A DNA stretch of 10,168 bases. It comes from Rickettsiales bacterium (GTDB taxonomy: Bacteria; Pseudomonadota; Alphaproteobacteria; Rickettsiales; UBA3002). Shown one piece after another: positions 1 to 6,155 of the stretch. Location: contig PBPD01000155.1 of assembly GCA_002725445.1 (NCBI GenBank), forward strand, positions 1 through 10,168, read 5' to 3'. The notes beneath the pieces are model-generated. The model was not told where the DNA came from. It made no database searches and saw only the letters and a list, made by a program, of their open reading frames with translations. Numbering within the stretch: position 1 is the first letter of the stretch; every line of letters begins with the position of its first letter. Made by a program: the position numbers and the translations under genes.

Positions 1-877
1 CTTCACGCGGACGCTGGAAGGTGTTGCGGCCAATGATCGAACCATCGCCCCCCCCTTGTGCAATGCCTTTGATCTCGTCGAACAGATCCGCTTCCGACTT
101 CGCGCCACCGCCCGAGAAAATCACAATACGGCGACCATTAAAACAGGTCTGCTTCACATGGGCGATACGATCCGCCATCGTATCCAGCTTGATACCCTGT
201 GCTTCATACACTTTCTTGGCTTCTGGCTGTTCCAGATGAGCGCTTGGTGGCTTCACCTTAATCACATGCGCGCCCAGCAATGCGGCCATATGCGCGGCAT
301 AGGCACACACATCCAGTGCGGTCTCACCTTCTTTGCTCAGCGTGCCGCCACGCGGATAGCTCCACACCACCACGGCCAGACCGTGGGCTTTGGCCTCTTC
401 TGCCATGGCGCGGATTTCTTCCATCATGTCGAAACATTTGTCCGAGCCAGGATAAATAGTAAAACCAATCGCGGCACAGCCCAGACGCAACGCATCCTGC
501 ACACTGCCGGTGATGGCCTGATTTGGCCCATCTTTATGGGTCACCAGCGAATTAGCGCTGTTTACTTTCAGAATCAGCGGAATCGCACCTGCGAAACTAT
601 CCGCACCTGCTTCCAACATGCCCAGCGGCGCTGCATAGGCGTTCAAACCTGCATCAATCGCCAGCTGAAAATGGTAATGCGGGTCATACGCATCGGGATT
701 GGGAGCAAAACTACGGGCTGGCCCATGCTCGAAGCCCTGATCCACTGGCAGAATCACCATTTTGCCCGAACCGCCAAGCTTACCATGCATCAGCATCCGT
801 GCCAGATTGGCCTTGGTGCCCGGATTGTCACTTTCGTACCAGCTGAGGATCTTCTTCACTTTTTGGCTGACGCGCAT
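1..877 (-). CDS. fbaB: Class I (DhnA-type) fructose-bisphosphate aldolase, 3' end cut by window
   Basis: This enzyme cleaves fructose 1,6-bisphosphate to dihydroxyacetone phosphate and glyceraldehyde 3-phosphate, and reverses that in gluconeogenesis, through a Schiff-base lysine in a cytosolic TIM barrel. The frame is open from the ATG at 877 to the left edge, giving 292 visible residues. Landmarks are PVDQGFEHGP (44-53, the DhnA-family active-site loop), VVWSYPRGG (170-178), IKVKPP (206-211, with Lys207 the likely Schiff-base residue) and the phosphate-binding FSGGGAK (254-260) and GGGDGSIIGRN (275-285). I recall alphaproteobacterial members as about 300 residues, so little should be missing. 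The start is set by AAGGAG six bases upstream. It is not the zinc-dependent class II enzyme. It is the fourth enzyme of the tkt-gap-pgk module but is separated from pgk by an opposite-strand gene, so it probably has its own transcript. Confidence 0.93.
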   Translation of the reverse strand, partial: MRVSQKVKKILSWYESDNPGTKANLARMLMHGKLGGSGKMVILPVDQGFEHGPARSFAPNPDAYDPHYHFQLAIDAGLNAYAAPLGMLEAGADSFAGAIPLILKVNSANSLVTHKDGPNQAITGSVQDALRLGCAAIGFTIYPGSDKCFDMMEEIRAMAEEAKAHGLAVVVWSYPRGGTLSKEGETALDVCAYAAHMAALLGAHVIKVKPPSAHLEQPEAKKVYEAQGIKLDTMADRIAHVKQTCFNGRRIVIFSGGGAKSEADLFDEIKGIAQGGGDGSIIGRNTFQRPRE

Positions 878-890
878 GCTATGCTCCTTA

Positions 891-910
891 TGATGTTCTC
901 TGATGTTCTC
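891..910. repeat. Exact tandem duplication of a 10-bp unit in the aldolase leader
   Basis: TGATGTTCTC occurs twice with no gap. It lies directly upstream of the aldolase ribosome binding site (AAGGAG, 884-889). On the mRNA strand the two copies read GAGAACATCA. It could be a slippage duplication or a doubled protein or RNA binding site; the sequence does not decide. Confidence 0.9.
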
Positions 911-924
911 GTGCTTTTGCTGCT

Positions 925-941
925 GCGCGCCACTCGCGCGC
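925..941 (-). promoter_or_regulatory. GC-rich hairpin in the aldolase 5' leader
   Basis: GCGCGC, a five-base loop, and GCGCGC form a perfect six-pair stem. No U-tract follows it on the minus strand, so it is not an intrinsic terminator for the upstream 131-residue gene. It would sit near the middle of the leader if the candidate promoter at 958-984 is used, and could affect mRNA stability or translation. Confidence 0.45.
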
Positions 942-957
942 GATGAATGCGCCCTTT

Positions 958-984
958 ATTAAAACATTCTCTTACAGATGGCAA
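958..984 (-). promoter_or_regulatory. Candidate promoter for the aldolase gene
   Basis: On the minus strand a TTGCCA -35 (979-984, five of six to consensus) and TTTAAT -10 (958-963, five of six) are separated by 15 bases, slightly short. Transcription would start near 951 and give a leader of roughly 73 bases. It lies downstream of the stop codon of the 131-residue gene, so the aldolase could be transcribed separately. This is based on motif matching only. Confidence 0.35.
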
Positions 985-999
985 GGTGCGGCATGCGAG

Positions 1000-1395
1000 T
1001 TATGCACATGCTTGGCGCAACCACGCGTGCAATGCCGCCACATCGGCGCTACGCATGTCCAGTGCCTGTGCGGGGCGATCATTGCGCAGCACCGCATTAT
1101 GCTGGCTGGCCATATCGCTCAGTTTTACAAATACCTCGCCATGTGTGTGGCTGACCAAATGGCGCAAGCCCGCCTGCAAAGCTTGCATGCAGGTGGCAGG
1201 GTTGTCGCCGCAATCCGCCCATAACGTATAGGCCGATGTGGCTGTCACCTGCTCCATCATCGCGCGCACATAGCCCGCCCCCATATAGCCCGCCGCATTT
1301 TCAGGCGTGAAGGCAATCAGCGGCACATTGGCCTCCTCGGCTGCATCACATGCCTGTTGCAATTGCTCTGCATTATGTAGAAGTATCGGATTCAT
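1000..1395 (-). CDS. Unrecognised 131-residue protein, possibly aldolase-barrel-like
   Basis: I do not recognise this protein. It has no signal peptide or membrane segment and should be cytosolic. The stretch from residue 5 to about 80 faintly resembles the first part of class II fructose/tagatose-bisphosphate aldolases: LHNAEQLQQA (5-14), a buried-looking strand VPLIAF (24-29), and ADCGDNPATCMQALQAGL (60-77), which recalls the strand-plus-helix pattern around the first metal-binding histidine of those enzymes. The histidine itself is replaced by Cys62 and the full barrel is missing, so catalysis of that type is unlikely. The start ATG has only a weak TTAGG upstream. It lies 122 bases ahead of the aldolase on the same strand and could be co-transcribed with it. 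Composition and codon use look like the neighbouring genes, so I accept it as real. Confidence 0.6.
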   Translation of the reverse strand: MNPILLHNAEQLQQACDAAEEANVPLIAFTPENAAGYMGAGYVRAMMEQVTATSAYTLWADCGDNPATCMQALQAGLRHLVSHTHGEVFVKLSDMASQHNAVLRNDRPAQALDMRSADVAALHAWLRQACA

Positions 1396-1543
1396 CGCCT
1401 AATTATTAACAAAAGGTTAACGTCGCGCCAAGCCGTTAAGTAAGTTGTCATCTTAATATAACTAAAATTGTATCTATTTCGTGTAAAATACTCTCATAAC
1501 AACAAAAAAACATACATAGCAACAATGACAAGGGAGTAAGACC
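1396..1543. promoter_or_regulatory. AT-rich divergent intergenic region
   Basis: This 148-bp stretch separates the starts of the 131-residue gene (minus) and the EF-hand gene (plus) and is clearly AT-richer than the genes around it. On the plus strand I see -10-like hexamers TATAAC (1457-1462) and TAAAAT (1484-1489) and a -35-like TTGTCA (1445-1450), but no pair with both good hexamers and good spacing. A small dyad, TTAAC-AAAAG-GTTAA (1406-1420), lies close to the start of the minus-strand gene. AGGGAG (1531-1536) is a strong ribosome binding site for the plus-strand gene. Confidence 0.4.
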
Positions 1544-2125
1544 ATGAGCGAGCCAACCGAAAACACCACAGATACGATTGAACGCGTAGCCGAACAGATC
1601 ACAAATGCACTATCGCAGCTTGACCTCACCCATATGAGCGAAACACAACGCGCAGAGCTTAGCGAACAATTAGCTGGAGGCCTATCAGCCCAACTCGACG
1701 GCAATCAGGACGGGCGCCTTTCTGCTCAGGAGTTGAGCGAATTTGCAGGTGAGCGAATGAACGAACACGCCAATCATGATGAAACACTGGATATGATGCG
1801 CGACATGGGACGCATTGCGTGTGGCAATGACATTGGCCGCGCCGCCATCGACCAACGTCTCGATACGGCGAATACCTACATGGAGAACGCCTATAACGGC
1901 ACCATGCTGAACGCTATCTATAACGGCGATATCAGCCTGCCACCGCACGTGGTCAATGAAATGGCCGCTGCGGGTGTGAACCCTGTGCATCTGAATCAGC
2001 TACTCAGCGACAGTCTGCAACAGGCCTTCCCGCAAGGCATCGAGCAGCTGGACGCCGACGCCGTCTGTAGCGGTGTATTTAATGTGAACCCGGGTGATGA
2101 GGTCGACGTGACCATCAGCCGATAA
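1544..2125 (+). CDS. Orphan 193-residue protein with one canonical EF-hand calcium-binding loop
   Basis: I do not recognise the family as a whole. Residues 52-63 (DGNQDGRLSAQE) match the 12-residue EF-hand loop: Asp1, Asn3, Asp5, Gly6, a hydrophobic residue at 8, Ser9 and Glu12. Flanking helices fit (QRAELSEQLAGGL before, LSEFAGERM after). Only one loop is visible, whereas EF-hands usually pair, so it may dimerise or bind calcium weakly. The protein is acidic, with no signal peptide or membrane segment, and has two cysteines (93, 175). A middle segment, GRI (89-91) through Asp103, Leu106, Tyr112 and Asn123-Ala124, faintly matches the orphan proteins beside gap. AGGGAG seven bases upstream supports the start. 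It is the only plus-strand gene inside the glycolytic block, convergent with pgk (23 bp apart) and divergent from the aldolase side, which suggests a later insertion. Confidence 0.75.
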   Translation: MSEPTENTTDTIERVAEQITNALSQLDLTHMSETQRAELSEQLAGGLSAQLDGNQDGRLSAQELSEFAGERMNEHANHDETLDMMRDMGRIACGNDIGRAAIDQRLDTANTYMENAYNGTMLNAIYNGDISLPPHVVNEMAAAGVNPVHLNQLLSDSLQQAFPQGIEQLDADAVCSGVFNVNPGDEVDVTISR

Positions 2126-2148
2126 ACAACGTTATCCTAACCCTACCA

Positions 2149-3375
2149 CTATCCTGCTGCCGTCAGGCGAGCCGCATTGTCCTTATTCAACAATGCTGCC
2201 ACGCCGGGCAGCTCTTTTCCTTCCAGCCATTCCAAAAACGCACCACCTGCCGTTGACAAATAGCTGAATTGTTTGCTGAGTCCCGCATGGCTGAGCGCGG
2301 CCACAGTGTCGCCTCCGCCGGCCACCGAATGCACTTTTCCGCTGGTGCTTAAACCAGCCACCATACGCGCTAAATGCACGGTCGCATTGTCAAACGGCGC
2401 CACTTCAAAGGCACCCACCGGCCCGTTCCACACCACGGTTCTGCTTTGGGCAATCTCGCCGCTCAGCTTCACCACACTCTCCGGCCCGATATCCAGAATC
2501 ATGCCATGCTCAGGCACGGCATCTATGGCACAAATGCGGCTGGGTGCATGCGCGGCAAACGCGCTCGACACCACCACATCACTTGGCAGCAACAATTCGC
2601 ACTTATGTTTGTCGGCATTGTTCAGAATCGCCAGCGCGGTATCTTTCATGTCTTTTTCGCACAGCGAATGCCCCACACTATAGCCTTGTGCAAACAGGAA
2701 GGTGTTGGCCATCGCGCCACCAATAATCAGCTTGTCCACCTTGGCCACCAGATTCTCCAGCAGCTCCAGCTTGGTCGACACTTTCGCGCCTCCCACCACC
2801 GCAGTTAGCGGGCGCTCAGGCGCGGAGAAGGTTTTGTCGAGTGTTTCCACCTCTTCCTGCATCAGCCGCCCCGCAGCACTTGGCAGATGAGCGTTGATGC
2901 CGACAATCGAGGCATGCGCACGGTGCGAACAGGAGAACGCATCATTCACAAACACATCACCCAGACTTGCCAGCTGCGCGCCGAACTCGGCATCGTTGGC
3001 CTCTTCCTGTGGGTGAAAGCGCAGATTTTCCATCAGAATAATATCGCCGGGCGATGCATTCTCCACCGCCAGCCGGGCCGAACTGCCTATGCAGTCGGGT
3101 GCGAACCCAACCGGGCGATCCCACAGCGCTTCCGACAAGGCATCAACCAAAGGCGCCAGCGAGTGCGACAGATCCACCTTGCCCTTTGGCCGCCCCATAT
3201 GCGACAGGATAATCACCTTCGCATGGCGTTCGATCAAATATTGCAGCGTCGGAATAGCCCGCACCAGACGCGTGTCATCCAACACACGGCCTGCCTGCAT
3301 AGGCACATTCAGATCCAACCGCACCAGCACGGTCTTGCCGTTCACATCTATATCGTCAAGGGTCGGTAATTGCAT
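2149..3375 (-). CDS. pgk: Phosphoglycerate kinase
   Basis: It transfers the acyl phosphate of 1,3-bisphosphoglycerate to ADP, giving 3-phosphoglycerate and ATP, in the cytosol. At 408 residues it is normal bacterial length. The N-terminal substrate domain shows VRLDLNVP (18-25), SHMGRPKG (58-65), ENLRFHPQE (116-124) and HRAHAS (151-156), the basic patch that binds the triose. The C-terminal nucleotide domain shows GGAKVSTK (195-202), the hinge region around WNGPVGAFE (316-324) and GGGDT (353-357). All expected residues are present. The family-typical N-terminus fixes the ATG, yet no good Shine-Dalgarno precedes it; instead a -10-like TATAAC lies seven bases upstream. It follows the ATP-grasp gene by 74 bp and faces the EF-hand gene tail to tail with no obvious terminator between them. 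Confidence 0.98.
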   Translation of the reverse strand: MQLPTLDDIDVNGKTVLVRLDLNVPMQAGRVLDDTRLVRAIPTLQYLIERHAKVIILSHMGRPKGKVDLSHSLAPLVDALSEALWDRPVGFAPDCIGSSARLAVENASPGDIILMENLRFHPQEEANDAEFGAQLASLGDVFVNDAFSCSHRAHASIVGINAHLPSAAGRLMQEEVETLDKTFSAPERPLTAVVGGAKVSTKLELLENLVAKVDKLIIGGAMANTFLFAQGYSVGHSLCEKDMKDTALAILNNADKHKCELLLPSDVVVSSAFAAHAPSRICAIDAVPEHGMILDIGPESVVKLSGEIAQSRTVVWNGPVGAFEVAPFDNATVHLARMVAGLSTSGKVHSVAGGGDTVAALSHAGLSKQFSYLSTAGGAFLEWLEGKELPGVAALLNKDNAARLTAAG

Positions 3376-3382
3376 GGCTTTG

Positions 3383-3410
3383 GTTATAGTGACTGCGCGC
3401 GATGTTGCAA
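3383..3410 (-). promoter_or_regulatory. Candidate leaderless promoter of pgk
   Basis: On the minus strand a TTGCAA -35 (3405-3410, four of six to consensus), a 16-base spacer and a TATAAC -10 (3383-3388, five of six) end seven bases before the pgk ATG. Transcription would begin at or within a base or two of the start codon, which fits the missing Shine-Dalgarno. The gap gene has an almost identical -10-to-ATG arrangement. Confidence 0.5.
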
Positions 3411-3449
3411 TGCTTAAAACGGCTTTTTACACAATCATATCTGCTTTTG

Positions 3450-4466
3450 CTATACGCGCTCGCACGCTCGTTCGGCATGCACCGTGCCACAATGGGCGGC
3501 GGTTTCCAGCACCCCTTCAGGGCGCCCTTTCTGCATGCGGCTGGCAATCGTATCGGCAAACACTTTCGCCGTTGCGGAATATAGATTGTCCTGTGGGTTT
3601 TGTCGCATTTCAAATTCCGACATCGATGACAGCGGATTTGCTTCCAACACACGCGGCAGAATCCCCATCATATCCACACCCCACACACCGGGGCCAAATG
3701 CTTTGGCCACTTGCAACGCTAAATCGCCTTGCGCGCTATCGTGCTGATACTGATCTTTCGCGGAGACTATTTGCGCCTCATCATCACTGACAGCGACCTC
3801 CACCCGCGCCAAAGGGCCAGTAATCATTTGCTGCACCACCACGCCCACACCATTATTTTCCGGTGCGGTTTTGCGCCATTTCAGCGCCACTTTTCTGGCC
3901 TCTTCTTTACTGGCCACCATTTTACGGCCATAGCCACCCTGCCCTCTATCGCGCTTAATCACAATTGGCCCCGGCGGCAGCCTATCCAAGAATGCATCCA
4001 GTTGCTGCTCGGCTTCCTGTTCTGACTGGTTTTCGTGCAATGCGACGGTGGGTGGTGTTGGCAAGTCATGTTGCTCAAACACTGCCTGACTCAGCACTTT
4101 CGAGTCAGCCTCCACCATGCGGCTAAACGGCGTGAAGGGTGACACCTGCGCTTCAATTGCTTCGGCCAGTGGGCGGTTGTCGGGTTTGCGATGCGGTATG
4201 CCAGAGCGATCCACACGGTTGGCCGTACGCCACCACACCCCATCATAATGCGACACGTCAAACGCGCGTCCTTTGCAGGTAATACTCCCATCATCCCGCA
4301 GCTGCAAATCGTCGATATTGATGGCCTTGGCCTCATAGCCTTCCGCGCGCAAGGCATCGCGCACGCCCTTGGCTTCTTCGCGCTTGAATTTCCGCACATT
4401 AGGCAGCTCATACGTGTCATACACGATAAGCAAACGCGGCTTGGACTGTGATGCAGTGTCGGTCAT
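3450..4466 (-). CDS. ATP-grasp ligase, RimK/glutathione-synthetase-like, substrate unknown
   Basis: ATP-grasp enzymes join a carboxylate to an amine or thiol through an acyl-phosphate made from ATP. This 338-residue protein has an N-terminal pre-ATP-grasp domain (about 10-80, starting RLLIVYDTYE), a linker, and an ATP-grasp domain: IVIKRDRGQGGYG (168-180) with the nucleotide lysine Lys171 and glycine-rich loop, a VVVQQMI strand (209-215), RVEVAV (221-226), and the metal-binding region VDMM (264-267) with LEANP (274-278), where Glu275 and Asn277 are expected ligands. I place it near the RimK and glutathione synthetase groups from motif order, without a search. AGGA four bases before the ATG is a short-spaced binding site. 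It sits 77 bp after gap and 74 bp before pgk. This context suggests a role tied to central carbon metabolism, but the substrate cannot be read from sequence. Confidence 0.85.
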   Translation of the reverse strand: MTDTASQSKPRLLIVYDTYELPNVRKFKREEAKGVRDALRAEGYEAKAINIDDLQLRDDGSITCKGRAFDVSHYDGVWWRTANRVDRSGIPHRKPDNRPLAEAIEAQVSPFTPFSRMVEADSKVLSQAVFEQHDLPTPPTVALHENQSEQEAEQQLDAFLDRLPPGPIVIKRDRGQGGYGRKMVASKEEARKVALKWRKTAPENNGVGVVVQQMITGPLARVEVAVSDDEAQIVSAKDQYQHDSAQGDLALQVAKAFGPGVWGVDMMGILPRVLEANPLSSMSEFEMRQNPQDNLYSATAKVFADTIASRMQKGRPEGVLETAAHCGTVHAERACERV

Positions 4467-4543
4467 ACTATCCTGTCTTTCAGGTTAGTATGGCGCAGAA
4501 TCGTTAAGAATCTATGACAACCCGCTAAAAAATAGGCAGAAAC

Positions 4544-5551
4544 CTAGTAATATTGGCTAATCAGGCGCGTCATATCCAGCATGCGACAGCTAAAGCCCCA
4601 CTCATTGTCGTACCATGCCGCCACATGCACCATGTGATCATTGATCACGTGGGTAGCAGACAGATCGGCAATCGAGCTGGCGGAATTATGCGTGAAATCA
4701 ATCGATACCAGCGGCTCTTCGCTCACATCCAGCACGCCTTGCATTGCACCGCTTGCCGCATTCTTCAGCACATCATTGACGGTGCTTGGCATCGCCGGTT
4801 TGCCCGAAGTAAATGTCAGATCCACCAGCGACACATTAGGCGTTGGCACACGAATCGCCGAACCATGCAGCTTGCCCTGCAGTTCTGGCAGCACCAGACC
4901 AATTGCCTTTGCAGCGCCCGTGCTGGTTGGCACCATCGACAGGCCGGCAGCACGTGCGCGGCGCATGTCTTTATGGCTGCCATCCACGATATTCTGATCA
5001 CCCGTGTAGGCATGAATCGTGGTCATAAAGCCCGACTCGATCCCAAACGCATCGTTCAATGCTTTGGCCACTGGTGCTAAGCAGTTGGTAGTGCACGAAC
5101 CGATCGACACCACATCGTGCCAGTCTTCCAGCGCGTCGTTATTCACACCATATACAATGGTTGGGCAGTCATCTTTGGCGGGAGCGGAAATCAGCACTTT
5201 CTTCGCGCCCTGTTCCAGATGCACCTGACAGGCCTCTTTGGTGGTGAATTTGCCGGTACATTCCAGCACCACATCCACACCCAGCGCCTTCCAATCAATC
5301 TCTTTGGGATCGCGCGTGTGGGTCACCTGAATGGTGTGGCGTCCAATCGTAATCACATCACCATCAAAGGAAATATCGTGATTGAAACGGCCATGCACCG
5401 AGTCGTATTTCAGCAGGTGCACATGCGCATCCGTTGCCGCAGGGCCATTGACCGCCACGATGTTAATGTCGTCATATCCTTGTTCGACCACCGCGCGGAT
5501 TACGCAGCGTCCGATGCGGCCTAAGCCGTTAATTCCGATGTTGATAGCCAT
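4544..5551 (-). CDS. gap: Glyceraldehyde-3-phosphate dehydrogenase, type I, possibly dual NAD/NADP
   Basis: It oxidises glyceraldehyde 3-phosphate with phosphate to 1,3-bisphosphoglycerate, reducing NAD(P). At 335 residues it is full length. The Rossmann start INGLGRIGR (7-15), catalytic Cys153 in SCTTNC (152-157), His180 in HAYTGDQ (180-186), the substrate loop STGAAKAIG (211-219 region) and the C-terminal WYDNEWGFS are intact. Three oddities stand out. The Asp that normally follows the cofactor-binding Asn is Gly36 (VNG instead of VND). The usual Leu-Pro before HKD is Gly191-Ser192. The residues before the active site read SIG instead of the common SNA. The first two are known determinants of NAD versus NADP choice. 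The conserved N-terminus fixes the ATG, which lacks a Shine-Dalgarno and has TATAAC seven bases upstream. It follows the 172-residue orphan gene. Confidence 0.97.
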   Translation of the reverse strand: MAINIGINGLGRIGRCVIRAVVEQGYDDINIVAVNGPAATDAHVHLLKYDSVHGRFNHDISFDGDVITIGRHTIQVTHTRDPKEIDWKALGVDVVLECTGKFTTKEACQVHLEQGAKKVLISAPAKDDCPTIVYGVNNDALEDWHDVVSIGSCTTNCLAPVAKALNDAFGIESGFMTTIHAYTGDQNIVDGSHKDMRRARAAGLSMVPTSTGAAKAIGLVLPELQGKLHGSAIRVPTPNVSLVDLTFTSGKPAMPSTVNDVLKNAASGAMQGVLDVSEEPLVSIDFTHNSASSIADLSATHVINDHMVHVAAWYDNEWGFSCRMLDMTRLISQYY

Positions 5552-5558
5552 GGCGCGC

Positions 5559-5587
5559 GTTATACTGAGCGCGGCAAAATCTGTCCA
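5559..5587 (-). promoter_or_regulatory. Candidate leaderless promoter of gap
   Basis: On the minus strand a TGGACA -35 (5582-5587, five of six to consensus), a 17-base spacer and a TATAAC -10 (5559-5564, five of six) end seven bases before the gap ATG. This is the better-scoring of the two matched promoters. It predicts an mRNA starting at the initiator codon, so gap could be expressed independently of tkt and the orphan genes upstream. Confidence 0.55.
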
Positions 5588-5617
5588 GCAAATTCAGGTG
5601 CGATAATGCAGCAGCCG

Positions 5618-6136
5618 TTAGCCTACCTGATGGCCTGTATAGCGCGCAAAGGTGGTTTCCACTGCCCCGCGCTGTTGTGCCACACTGGCTTGCAACGCTT
5701 CCAGCGGATCGCGTGGTGCGCCCTCGCAAAAGCCCCGCACATGCGAATCAATCTGCTGTGCTGCATTATCATAATGCTGCAACACCAGATCCTTGCTCAG
5801 GCTTTTCGCCGCTTGCGGATACAACACATGTACTTTTTCGTCACCGCCAAAATCGCCGAGCAAATTCGACACACGGTTGGTCACTTTGTCCAGAATATCG
5901 TAGCGCACCAATGCACCGAACAATTGATTATCTTCTATGTTAGGCGTGCCTGCATGCGCAATTTTTTGTGCCAGCCCGGCAATAAACACACTGCGCGAGT
6001 CATCGCTGATCAGCTGATCGTGACTGATCCCTGCGTCTGGCAATATACTGCGCTGAATCGTGTTCAGCTGCATCCGCAAATCATTGCGAAACGCTGTTAT
6101 CTGCTCTTCACCTTCAATGTTCAAATTATCTGCCAT
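5618..6136 (-). CDS. Orphan 172-residue protein, apparent diverged paralog of its upstream neighbour
   Basis: I do not recognise this protein. It looks soluble and mostly helical, with an acidic N-terminus and no signal peptide or membrane segment. Residues 69-95, beginning DNQLFGALVRY, align without gaps to residues 105-131 of the 239-residue protein encoded just upstream, beginning DDKLLKALVKY. I count eight identities (D, L, A, L, V, Y, V, G) plus several conservative changes over 27 positions. Before that, GLAQKI (54-59) corresponds to GLKALTGKI with a short gap. The start has AAGGA eight bases upstream. It begins 19 bp after the 239-residue gene stops, so the two probably share a transcript from tkt, and it ends 66 bp before gap, whose promoter fills that gap. 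Position suggests a link to sugar-phosphate metabolism only weakly; the genes may simply have been inserted there. Confidence 0.7.
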   Translation of the reverse strand: MADNLNIEGEEQITAFRNDLRMQLNTIQRSILPDAGISHDQLISDDSRSVFIAGLAQKIAHAGTPNIEDNQLFGALVRYDILDKVTNRVSNLLGDFGGDEKVHVLYPQAAKSLSKDLVLQHYDNAAQQIDSHVRGFCEGAPRDPLEALQASVAQQRGAVETTFARYTGHQVG

Positions 6137-6155
6137 GCGTCTTTTCCTTCAATCG

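Noticed and set aside
56..946. Plus-strand open frame of 296 codons opposite the aldolase
   Set aside because: It is antisense to the aldolase, whose motifs are unambiguous. The composition (His, Gln, Arg rich) is typical of a shadow frame and there is no ribosome binding site.
1685..1990. Minus-strand frame of 101 codons inside the EF-hand gene
   Set aside because: The plus-strand frame has a strong ribosome binding site and an exact EF-hand loop; this one has neither a start signal nor a motif.
3376..3449. Possible terminator between the ATP-grasp gene and pgk
   Set aside because: AAAA and TTTT flank GCCG, but the dyad is short and lacks a following U-tract; the space is better explained by the pgk promoter.
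3089..3790. Plus-strand frame of 233 codons spanning the pgk start and the ATP-grasp 3' end
   Set aside because: It overlaps two well-supported genes antisense, has no recognisable domain and has biased shadow-like composition.
4467..4543. Possible terminator between gap and the ATP-grasp gene
   Set aside because: A run of six Ts occurs after the gap stop on the minus strand, but no stable stem precedes it. The repeated AGAATC nearby is too short to interpret.
4553..5080. Plus-strand frames opposite GAPDH
   Set aside because: They are antisense shadows of gap and show no family resemblance or start signals.
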